From NCBI GenBank assembly GCA_044224515.1, contig JBGAKH010000007.1, positions 1 through 64,000 of the forward strand: a DNA stretch of 64,000 nt. Direction: 5' to 3'. The notes beneath the pieces were generated by a model. That model saw only the letters and a program-made list of their open reading frames with translations. It ran no database searches and was not told the DNA's origin. The stretch comes from JBBATK01 sp044224515. GTDB lineage: Bacteria; Bacteroidota; Ignavibacteria; Kapaibacteriales; NICIL-2. Of this stretch, positions 55,274 to 62,524 are shown in pieces. Position numbers and translations under genes: made by a program. The first letter of the stretch is position 1, and each line of letters starts with the position of its first letter.

Positions 55274-55360
55274 TCGATATCGCACTCGCTAGAGATCCAG
55301 TCTAGTCCACCGAGTCATGGTACCTAAGCGCCAAATCGCCAAGCCACTACTTACCTGACA

Positions 55361-56905
55361 ATGCGTCAATTGGCAAAAAATGAGGCTTTCGGAGCTCCGC
55401 GTCCGGACAGCGTTCAATTGGCACGGTTTTTAACAATTAAGGGTGTTCATCATCTAGGAGCACCCATGCGAGCGGGAACGATACCGCGTTATAAGTGGAT
55501 ATTGGCAGCAGGCGACTACCTCTGTATTGTGAGTAGTTATGTGATTGCCATGCTCGTTTTACCCGGAAAAATCGACGTATTGAATTGGAGCAACAACCTC
55601 AGTTTTGCTGCCTTTGCACTCGTGTGGGTTTTTGCGATGGAGATCTACAACCTCTATCAGCACAATGTGGTGATGAACCGAAGCGAGCAGACGGTGTTGT
55701 TGGTCAAATCCACGATGACTGCTTTCATGGTAGCCATCTTGACAGACTATCTCTTTCGACCCGATAACTGGATTGGCTCGCGTGCCGTAAATGCCTGTGT
55801 GTACCCTAGTGGCATTCTACTTCTCGGTGCTTGGCGCATGCTCATATTTCGTCGCCTTTGGCTCAGCACGTCCTTTGCACCAAGATACTCACAACGAATC
55901 GCAATCATTGGTGCATCGCAGCGTGGACTCAACATTGCCTCTCGCATTCAGCTTCGTAAGAATGCCGACGTGGAACTGGTTGGTTTTGTGGAGGAACCCA
56001 ATAGCGCACAAGCAGAGGTTGTGAAAGCAGAGCAGGCACCGGCATACAAGATCTTAGGTACTCGTCGCGATGTGCGAGCCATAGCCGCGCAACACAACAT
56101 TCATCGTTTTGTGATTGCTTCGGATGAACTTGCCGCGGGTGAGATGTTGGACATAGCAGAGCAGTGTACAAGTGTTGGTGCTCAAGTCGACGTTGCATCT
56201 GCTTCGAGTGGCATTCTCAACCAGCGAGGTACGCCGATACCGGACTTGGAGTTTCCCGTCATTCACTTTCACGGCTCGTATAATAATCTGGGTGCGCGCA
56301 TCCTCAAACGTGTCGCAGACATTGTGTTAAGCTCGCTCGGCTTGGTTCTCTTGTCGCCCGTGTTCGCTGTACTTGCCGCTCTCGTGAAACTGAGTAGCAA
56401 AGGTCCTGTGTTCTATAAATCTCGACGCGTTGGACGCTTCGGACATATGTTTGATTTTTACAAGTTCCGCTCCATGCGTCCGGCCACGGAAAACCACGAC
56501 GCCCACGTCCTTAAGGAGCAGTACGAGTCATACATCAAAAGCAATCAAGCGGTAGGAAAGATTATCAACGACGATCGTGTGACGGCCATCGGCAAAGTCA
56601 TGCGCAAAACATCCCTTGATGAACTGCCTCAACTCTGGAATGTGCTCAAAGGCGACATGAGCATCGTTGGACCACGTCCGTGTCTCGCTCATGAGTATCA
56701 ACTCTACGACGAATGGCACAAGAAGCGCGTGAGCGTTCTTCCGGGCTGCACTGGCTTATGGCAGGTTTCAGATCGTAAAAAGACATCGTTTAACGACATG
56801 GTTATGCTCGACTACTACTACATCGAGAATATGTCGCTCTGGTTCGATATTCAGATCATTCTAAAAACCATACCCGTCATGCTCTTTGGGCGGGGAGACT
56901 TCTAA
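55361..56905 (+). CDS. Polyprenyl glycosylphosphotransferase (WcaJ/WbaP type)
   Basis: The protein has 514 residues (an alternative ATG is at 55466). Four membrane helices lie at about 45-145, followed by a Rossmann-like CoA-binding segment (about 160-260, start IIGASQRGLNIASR). A fifth hydrophobic stretch at about 320-345 precedes the catalytic bacterial sugar transferase domain. There the conserved FYKSRRVGRFGHMFDFYKFR motif, then DELPQLWNVLKGDMSIVGPRP and LPGCTGLWQVS, place it with undecaprenyl-phosphate glucose/galactose-1-phosphate transferases. It starts extracellular polysaccharide or O-antigen repeat synthesis. Polysaccharide genes are not adjacent, so it is an orphan initiating enzyme here. 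Confidence 0.92.
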   Translation: MRQLAKNEAFGAPRPDSVQLARFLTIKGVHHLGAPMRAGTIPRYKWILAAGDYLCIVSSYVIAMLVLPGKIDVLNWSNNLSFAAFALVWVFAMEIYNLYQHNVVMNRSEQTVLLVKSTMTAFMVAILTDYLFRPDNWIGSRAVNACVYPSGILLLGAWRMLIFRRLWLSTSFAPRYSQRIAIIGASQRGLNIASRIQLRKNADVELVGFVEEPNSAQAEVVKAEQAPAYKILGTRRDVRAIAAQHNIHRFVIASDELAAGEMLDIAEQCTSVGAQVDVASASSGILNQRGTPIPDLEFPVIHFHGSYNNLGARILKRVADIVLSSLGLVLLSPVFAVLAALVKLSSKGPVFYKSRRVGRFGHMFDFYKFRSMRPATENHDAHVLKEQYESYIKSNQAVGKIINDDRVTAIGKVMRKTSLDELPQLWNVLKGDMSIVGPRPCLAHEYQLYDEWHKKRVSVLPGCTGLWQVSDRKKTSFNDMVMLDYYYIENMSLWFDIQIILKTIPVMLFGRGDF

Positions 56906-56964
56906 GAGCAGCACAACACGGCTGCATCGAGCTTTACTTCGTCCGGCTTGACTTTAGAATTGCT

Positions 56965-57000
56965 TTTGTTATGCGGAGCGCCGGCGCTCCGCATAACAAA
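56965..57000. repeat. Perfect 36-bp palindrome
   Basis: The left arm, TTTGTTATGCGGAGCGCC, is followed without spacer by its exact complement. Pairing stops at 56964/57001. It lies 60 bases after the glycosylphosphotransferase gene. It can form a hairpin in either strand but carries no long T tail. Confidence 0.9.
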
Positions 57001-57040
57001 GAGATCTCATGACCCGCTATCTGCTCATTGCGTTGCGGGC

Positions 57041-57079
57041 AAAAAAAAAAAAGCGTTCCGAGACCGGAACGCTTTTTTT
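57041..57079. terminator. Bidirectional terminator between convergent genes
   Basis: AAGCGTTCCG (57051-57060) pairs with CGGAACGCTT (57065-57074), with a four-base loop. Ten A precede it and six T follow, so it can end the glycosylphosphotransferase transcript from the left and the PDZ-protein transcript from the right. Confidence 0.92.
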
Positions 57080-57097
57080 CTTGTCGTCGAGAAAATC

Positions 57098-58204
57098 TTA
57101 CTCAATAATCAACTTTTCCTTGAAGGTCTTTGCGCCTTGACTAATTGTCACGGTATAGACACCGCGAGGAGCGAGGCTAAGATCCACTGTGGTTGAAAAG
57201 CTGTTTTGAGAGTTCATAACCGTGCGATCCAAAAACTTGTTTCCGATGAGATCCGTGATCATCATACGGAATTCTGTTGCTTCCAGACCGGCTACGCTAA
57301 TATTCACAGCGCCGGTGCTGGGGTTTGGAGCCAAGTTCAAGGTGGCAGGTGAAACTTCGATAGAATTCAAACGCTCACCTGCTACGAACGAAGCATTGGC
57401 AGCTTTGGCACATTCAGCTTTGAGCTTGGTGACAACTTCCTGATTTACATCAGCGTATGAGTTCAAAGTAGCTTCAACACTGCGAAGTTGGCCATCACGA
57501 CGATACTGAACGAGAACGCGATCGCCCGGACGGTGTGTTGAGATTGTTTTCTTCAATTCAACAAAGCTGGGGATCAGCGTACCATCGATGGATTCAATGA
57601 TATCTCCCGCTGTCAACTCAGCCTTTGTAGCACCGGTATTCGGAATGACGCCACTAAGTGTTGCAGTTCCCGTCGAATTGACGTAGACGCCAAGGATGGG
57701 GTTGTTGTAGAATTCTTTTTCCAAACGCTCACAGGGTGAGCTGTAGGTTGTTGTTGATTGCGGCAGAGTAGATGCTTGAGCTTGTTCGGCCTTCATCTCA
57801 GCAGCAGATGACACCACAACACTCAAGTCATGTTGTTCACCGGCGCGTTCGATACGAACCAGGATGATGTCTCCCGGACCTTTACCACGCATTGCGCTAT
57901 AAATGTCACACATGGAGTGAACCGGTTGGCCCTCAACCGCTAGAACAACGTCTCCACTTTGCAAGCCGGCAAATTCAGCCTTTGAAGCAGGGGAAACTCG
58001 CTCAACAACAAGAGCGAAATCGTTCGAGCGCACATTGAGTTGCATGCCGATATAACCACCTTCTCGGGCGGGAGCAGCGGCACTGGCGGGCGCTGTATAG
58101 GATTGATTTCCGGCATGTACAATGCCGTTTTGGGCGTTCACTGACGCAGCGTAGGCGGATGCCAAAACGATTGCGCTAAGAGCTACACGTCGTACAAATG
58201 TCAT
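57098..58204 (-). CDS. Secreted two-PDZ protein with T9SS sorting domain
   Basis: The protein has 368 residues. The signal peptide is residues about 1-24 (cleavage after VNAQ). PDZ 1 is at about 50-130 (GLQSGDVVLAVEGQPV), and PDZ 2 at about 165-255 (ELTAGDIIESIDGTLI). The last 80 residues, from LNLAPNPSTGAVNIS, form a sorting domain, with the closing APRGVYTVTISQGAKT pattern. No protease domain is present, so it is a peptide-binding or scaffold protein. Export by the type IX system would place it on the surface or outside. A candidate promoter lies at 58265-58294. Confidence 0.9.
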   Translation of the reverse strand: MTFVRRVALSAIVLASAYAASVNAQNGIVHAGNQSYTAPASAAAPAREGGYIGMQLNVRSNDFALVVERVSPASKAEFAGLQSGDVVLAVEGQPVHSMCDIYSAMRGKGPGDIILVRIERAGEQHDLSVVVSSAAEMKAEQAQASTLPQSTTTYSSPCERLEKEFYNNPILGVYVNSTGTATLSGVIPNTGATKAELTAGDIIESIDGTLIPSFVELKKTISTHRPGDRVLVQYRRDGQLRSVEATLNSYADVNQEVVTKLKAECAKAANASFVAGERLNSIEVSPATLNLAPNPSTGAVNISVAGLEATEFRMMITDLIGNKFLDRTVMNSQNSFSTTVDLSLAPRGVYTVTISQGAKTFKEKLIIE

Positions 58205-58264
58205 GAGATACCTCGTAAGGCGGATTGATTAAACGATTATCTGATTGCAAGATAAAATTTTCAG

Positions 58265-58294
58265 CAGAACTACAAGGGTTAAAAGCTGTTCAAA
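58265..58294 (-). promoter_or_regulatory. Candidate Bacteroidota-type promoter
   Basis: On the minus strand, TTTG (58294-58291) and TAGTTCTG (58272-58265) are separated by 18 bases. This resembles the -33 TTTG and -7 TAnnTTTG consensus with one mismatch in the -7 box. It would start transcription about 50-60 bases before the PDZ gene. Confidence 0.35.
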
Positions 58295-58640
58295 GTCGTT
58301 AATAAGTAGTTATACCGATGAAAAAAACGACATATAACGACATAAAACCACCAAAAACCTATGCTCCGGGCTCTTTCGACCGATTTCAGGCTCTACCGTC
58401 TCACCCGGGTGCTATCGGCATCGAATATCCCTGGCTTGAGAGCTGTAGTAAAAAGTCCTCGGCTTCTCCGGAGAACTCAAAAGCGTTTTGATCGAGACCG
58501 ATGTAAACTTAACCGGCTTCTCAGAACTGTTCTCGCGATCAAAGACTCCATCTCGAAACTCAGATATGGACCTCTAAGCGTGATGCTCTCTTGACTTTGT
58601 TGTTATAACAAAAGGCAGGACAAAGCTTTACTAAAAATCT

Positions 58641-58736
58641 GTCCGAAATCCATACTTGAGTCATTCCCGGATCCGTGCTCGAGTCCTTCCCTAAATTCTT
58701 CCTTGAATTCTTCCTTGAATTCTTCCTTGAATTCGC
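58641..58736 (+). repeat. Eight tandem degenerate 12-bp repeats
   Basis: Eight consecutive 12-bp units. The last four, from 58689, are CCCTAAATTCTT, CCTTGAATTCTT twice unchanged, and CCTTGAATTCGC. The four before them (from 58641) drift: GTCCGAAATCCA, TACTTGAGTCAT, TCCCGGATCCGT, GCTCGAGTCCTT. Most units share a palindrome-like core near its centre (GAATTC, GGATCC, CTCGAG). The array ends about 200 bases before purC. Confidence 0.8.
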
Positions 58737-58933
58737 CGGGGACTTGTTCTTCTGCTTGTTGATTGGACGCAGTACTCAGTTCTCTCGTGTACGGTGAGAA
58801 CGCGAAAAAAGCTTAAGAAACGTTAAGGCTATGTGCATCAAAAAGCGATGCGCAGAGCTGCTACTCCAATCCTATCTTGCGGTGCTCACGCTGCTCCGTA
58901 TTTTTGCTTTTTAACCGCAAATCTGCACCCCCT

Positions 58934-59812
58934 ATGTCAGTAGTCTTTCAAACCAATTTTGAAACGCTCCGCCTTGCACGTCGAGGCAAGGTTCGTGATG
59001 TCTATGATCTTGGCGAGCATCTTCTCATTGTGGCCACAGATCGTATCAGTGCCTTCGACGTAATCATGTCGGAACCTATTCCTGGAAAGGGCAAGATTCT
59101 CACGAGACTATCAACATTTTGGTTCGGGCGAACCTCAGAGATCATTGCCAATCATGTGATTTCTACTGAGGTGGCCGACTACCCGCAAGAAACCCATGAG
59201 TATGCAGCTGAACTAGAGGGGCGTTCCATGTTGGTGCGCAAAACAGTGCCTTTGCCAATTGAATGTGTTGTGCGAGGCTATTTGGCCGGATCTGGATGGA
59301 ACGAGTATCGTGAAAATCAGCAAGTGTGCGGCGTTGCGCTTCCGGCAGGTTTGATAGAGTCTTCGCGCCTTCCGGAACCCATTTTTACTCCGGCAACGAA
59401 AGCTGACGAAGGACATGATGAAAACATCAGTTATGAGCGAGCAGTGGGAATCGTTGGTGAGGGGACCGCGTCTTTTGTACGCGCAGCTTCAATAGCCTTG
59501 TATAATGCTGCAGCGGACTACGCTGCCGGACGCGGGATCATTCTTGCCGATACAAAATTCGAGTTTGGTCGTTTGTCGGACGGCTCGATCATTCTCATTG
59601 ATGAAGCTCTTACACCCGATTCGTCGCGCTATTGGCTAGCTGATCAATACAAAGCCGGTGAGGCACAGATGAATTTCGACAAGCAAGTGCTTCGTGACTG
59701 GTTGTTGACACAGCCTTGGAACAAACAGGCTCCGGCACCGACACTTCCGGACGACATCATTGCGAAAACCTTGGCGAAATATGAGGAAGCAGCGAAGCGC
59801 TTGATGGACTAG
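58934..59812 (+). CDS. purC: SAICAR synthetase PurC
   Basis: The protein has 292 residues from the ATG at 58934 (MSVVFQTNF). The frame runs to 58877, but the earlier part is not conserved. The ATP-grasp-like SAICAR synthetase core is clear: RRGKVRDVYDLG (about 16-27) and ATDRISAFDVIMSEPIPGKG (about 34-53). RYLAGSGW-type sequence follows, and ILADTKFEFG sits near 212-221. It joins aspartate to CAIR in step 7 of purine synthesis. The purine operon is not clustered here. No terminator is clear after it. Confidence 0.97.
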   Translation: MSVVFQTNFETLRLARRGKVRDVYDLGEHLLIVATDRISAFDVIMSEPIPGKGKILTRLSTFWFGRTSEIIANHVISTEVADYPQETHEYAAELEGRSMLVRKTVPLPIECVVRGYLAGSGWNEYRENQQVCGVALPAGLIESSRLPEPIFTPATKADEGHDENISYERAVGIVGEGTASFVRAASIALYNAAADYAAGRGIILADTKFEFGRLSDGSIILIDEALTPDSSRYWLADQYKAGEAQMNFDKQVLRDWLLTQPWNKQAPAPTLPDDIIAKTLAKYEEAAKRLMD

Positions 59813-60116
59813 TTGAATCGTCTGCACAGCCTTTTACCGCTACACTAGAATATCTAAAGTTCAGATCAAGCACGTAGAAACTGTCAGCCAATAGCAAGTA
59901 TGCACTGACGATCGGTTCCACCGGGCGGCGTGGTCGGACAGGAATGATCTAAGAGGGTACTCTTGGAACTGTGATGACGGATGGAGGGCAAGGACGACCT
60001 TTGCCTAGTCTAGTCTAGTCTAGCCTAGTATATAATTGTTTTGTTGTGACTTTGAGCCGTACTTGAAATTGAATCATGTTATTTGCAGGATCTCTGCACC
60101 CTTCTCTACACATTGA
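59813..60116. other. Intergenic region upstream of rodA with CTAGT repeats
   Basis: About 300 bases. A short array of 5-bp units and TATAAT (60031-60036) lie at its right end, described separately. Nothing else was recognised. Confidence 0.55.
60005..60036 (+). repeat. Tandem CTAGT repeats next to a -10-like element
   Basis: Four to five units of CTAGT run from 60005 to 60029, the fourth broken (TAGCC). They abut TATAAT at 60031-60036, which could be the rodA -10. Changes in repeat number would alter the spacing of a -35 region, if one is used. Confidence 0.55.
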
Positions 60117-61409
60117 ATGGATACAGTGTCAATAGACGACCAGGACTACAGTGAAGGACTCGAGAAGAAGAGTGTTGACACATTCGACTTTCCGACCATC
60201 TTAGCAATGCTGTCTTTGATAGCCATTGGCTTGATAAGCATCTACTCAGCCACATACGAACCGAAAATGAGTTCGTTCTTCGTGAAGCAACTGGTTTTTG
60301 CCGGAGTCGGTGTGGGACTAATGGTAGGCTGTATTTTCTTGCCGACGCACTGGATCAGAAGCGTTGCCCCAATTGCGTATGTCGGTTCACTCATACTCCT
60401 GCTGCTCGTCCTCATTCCCGGGATAGGGTTAAAGATAAACGGACAAATCTGTTGGATTCGAATTGGCGGTGTGCAGTTTCAACCCTCGGAGTTTGCGAAA
60501 CTCAGCACCTTGTTGATGATTGGTCGCTTTATGGAGAATAAAGGGATTACGCTTACATCTCTGCGAGATATTGGTTGGCTGAGTCTCATCATTTCGATAC
60601 CGATGCTCCTCATTCTCGCCGAGAAGGATACCGGTACGGCATCGGTGTTCGTAGCCATGATGATGGGAACTTTGCTCTGGTGTGGCGGCGATTTATTCTT
60701 GCTCTATGTCGTTGCGTTGATTCCCGTTATTGGTGTGACCGGCATGTATGCGGTGCTTCACGATACAAAAACACCCTTGTATGTTGTGTTGACGTTGGCG
60801 GCGCTGGGTGCCTTATCCTTTCGGCGATCCATCGTGTTTGGCATTATCGCGATTGCCCTATTTTTCACCGTTGGGCTCTCATCGGGTCCTTTGTATCACA
60901 AACTTCCTGATCACCAACAAAGTCGTATAAAGACCTTTTTTGATCCTGAGAAGTATCCGCGAGACGAAGGGTATCACGTGTTGCAGTCCATGATGGCTGT
61001 GGGTAGCGGTGGTTTGACCGGCAAGGGATTCATGCAGGGTACGCTGACCCAATTGCGGTACATTCCGGAACAGTGGACAGATTTCATATTCGACGTACCG
61101 GGAGAAGAGTTTGGCTTTGCCGGCAGCATTACGGTATTAGGATTGCTTGTCTTCCTCATCTTCAGATTGGTGCGATTGGCTCGAAACTCTCGATCGGCAT
61201 TTGAATCCACCTTTGCTTTTGGCTTCGCTGCGATACTTCTCTACCACACCATGGTGAATATTGGAATGGCAATCGGACTCTTTCCCGTTATGGGAATACC
61301 TTTGCCCTATCTCTCATCAGGTGGAACGGCCTTGATGGCGAATATGACGGCGATAGGCGTGGTCATAAGCTTCAATAGAGCTCGACTAAAATCACTGGTT
61401 GATCGATGA
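60117..61409 (+). CDS. rodA: Peptidoglycan glycosyltransferase RodA (SEDS)
   Basis: The protein has 430 residues with about 10 predicted membrane helices. SEDS-family features are ISIYSATYEPKMSSF near the N-terminus, QPSEFAKLSTLLMIGRF (about 127-143), and the closing LPYLSSGGTALMANMTAIGVV (about 397-417). RodA polymerises glycan strands with PBP2 during cell elongation. The N-terminal 25 residues are acidic and cytoplasmic. RodA rather than FtsW is chosen from overall likeness and the absence of division genes nearby. pdxA overlaps its stop by four bases (ATGA). Confidence 0.9.
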   Translation: MDTVSIDDQDYSEGLEKKSVDTFDFPTILAMLSLIAIGLISIYSATYEPKMSSFFVKQLVFAGVGVGLMVGCIFLPTHWIRSVAPIAYVGSLILLLLVLIPGIGLKINGQICWIRIGGVQFQPSEFAKLSTLLMIGRFMENKGITLTSLRDIGWLSLIISIPMLLILAEKDTGTASVFVAMMMGTLLWCGGDLFLLYVVALIPVIGVTGMYAVLHDTKTPLYVVLTLAALGALSFRRSIVFGIIAIALFFTVGLSSGPLYHKLPDHQQSRIKTFFDPEKYPRDEGYHVLQSMMAVGSGGLTGKGFMQGTLTQLRYIPEQWTDFIFDVPGEEFGFAGSITVLGLLVFLIFRLVRLARNSRSAFESTFAFGFAAILLYHTMVNIGMAIGLFPVMGIPLPYLSSGGTALMANMTAIGVVISFNRARLKSLVDR

Positions 61410-62410
61410 ATATTGTCCTTAGCTGTGGTGACGTCAATGGCGTGGGTCTTGAAGTGTTCGTCAAGGCTCTAGCTTCCTCCGCACTTGTGGAAGAGGCTCG
61501 CGGTGTGTCGCTGCAGCTCATTGTGCATCCTCAAACACTTGAAGAGTATTGTAACAAGGCAAAGCTAGCTGCTCGGATTTATGGATCCACGATGCAAGTC
61601 GGTAACACAAGCGTTGAGATTCTGCCCTGTGATCACCACAGCCCGGTACACTTCGGTAGAGAGGAGCTTTCGTCGGCGAGACTCGCCCTTGAGTCTCTTG
61701 AGAGATCGGTGATGCTCCTTCGCGAAGCTCGGGCCGATGCCGTGTTGAGCTTGCCGGTCTCAAAACACTCGCTTCAGATGGCCGGATTCGAGTTCCCGGG
61801 TCAAACGGAGTTTTTTGCCGCTCGTAGCTCGCATCTTCAAAACGCAAAGGCATTGATGATTCTTATGCATGAGAATCTGCGCGTGGCTCTTGTCACCGTG
61901 CATGTGCCATTGCAGTCCGTTGCTTCCTTGTTGTCTGTACAGGTCGTATGCGATCGAACGCGAGCACTACACAGAAGTCTTGTGAGAGATTTTGCCCTTG
62001 AGCATCCTCGTATTGCCGTGCTAGGTTTGAATCCGCACGCCGGAGAACAAGGACATATTGGACGAGAAGAAGTAGAGATTGTAGGTCCATCTTGCGATCT
62101 TCTGCGCGCTGAGGGTTTGGGAGTTGAGGGACCGTTTCCCGCGGACGGCTTCTTTGCTCATGGAGCGTATAAAGAATACGATGGTGTTCTTGCCATGTAT
62201 CATGATCAGGGACTTATACCGCTGAAGCTTATTGCCTCAGGCGCAGGGGTAAATTTTAGCGCTAATCTGGACATCGTCCGTTGTTCTCCCGACCATGGAA
62301 CAGCATACGACATCGCAGGAAAAAACTGCGCGGATGAACGCAGTACAGCTCAGGCACTGATGAGCATTATACGCATCGTAGAAAATCGCAGAAAGAACGT
62401 AATAACCTGA
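61406..62410 (+). CDS. pdxA: 4-hydroxythreonine-4-phosphate dehydrogenase PdxA
   Basis: The protein has 334 residues, family length. Characteristic motifs are LPVSKHSLQMAGFEFPGQTE (about 117-136), GLNPHAGEQGHIGREE (about 212-227), and MYHDQGLIPLKL (about 270-281), with metal-binding histidines. It oxidises 4-phosphohydroxy-L-threonine in the DXP-dependent pyridoxal phosphate pathway. It is translationally coupled to rodA by an ATGA overlap, a pairing I regard as incidental. nadB converges on it 115 bases downstream. Confidence 0.96.
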   Translation: MNIVLSCGDVNGVGLEVFVKALASSALVEEARGVSLQLIVHPQTLEEYCNKAKLAARIYGSTMQVGNTSVEILPCDHHSPVHFGREELSSARLALESLERSVMLLREARADAVLSLPVSKHSLQMAGFEFPGQTEFFAARSSHLQNAKALMILMHENLRVALVTVHVPLQSVASLLSVQVVCDRTRALHRSLVRDFALEHPRIAVLGLNPHAGEQGHIGREEVEIVGPSCDLLRAEGLGVEGPFPADGFFAHGAYKEYDGVLAMYHDQGLIPLKLIASGAGVNFSANLDIVRCSPDHGTAYDIAGKNCADERSTAQALMSIIRIVENRRKNVIT

Positions 62411-62524
62411 TATCGCTTGTTGCTCGCAAACATGGTGAGGCCCGATTTATCCGGCATGCTAGCTCATCGGTTCTCCGTACCGACATGGTCCGACGGGGGC
62501 AGTGAATCTATATCTTGTATGTAC

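Larger units (their letters stand above)
58205..58933. other. Divergent region between PDZ gene and purC
   Basis: About 730 bases. It holds a candidate leftward promoter (58265-58294), a duplicated 8-mer ACGACATA (58326-58333 and 58336-58343), and a 12-bp tandem array (58641-58736). The reading frame at 58361-58594 has no family features. I see no RNA gene. Confidence 0.6.

Noticed and set aside
58361..58594. 77-codon basic reading frame upstream of purC
   Set aside because: Highly Arg/Leu-rich composition without domain features, in a spacer; no ribosome-binding site.
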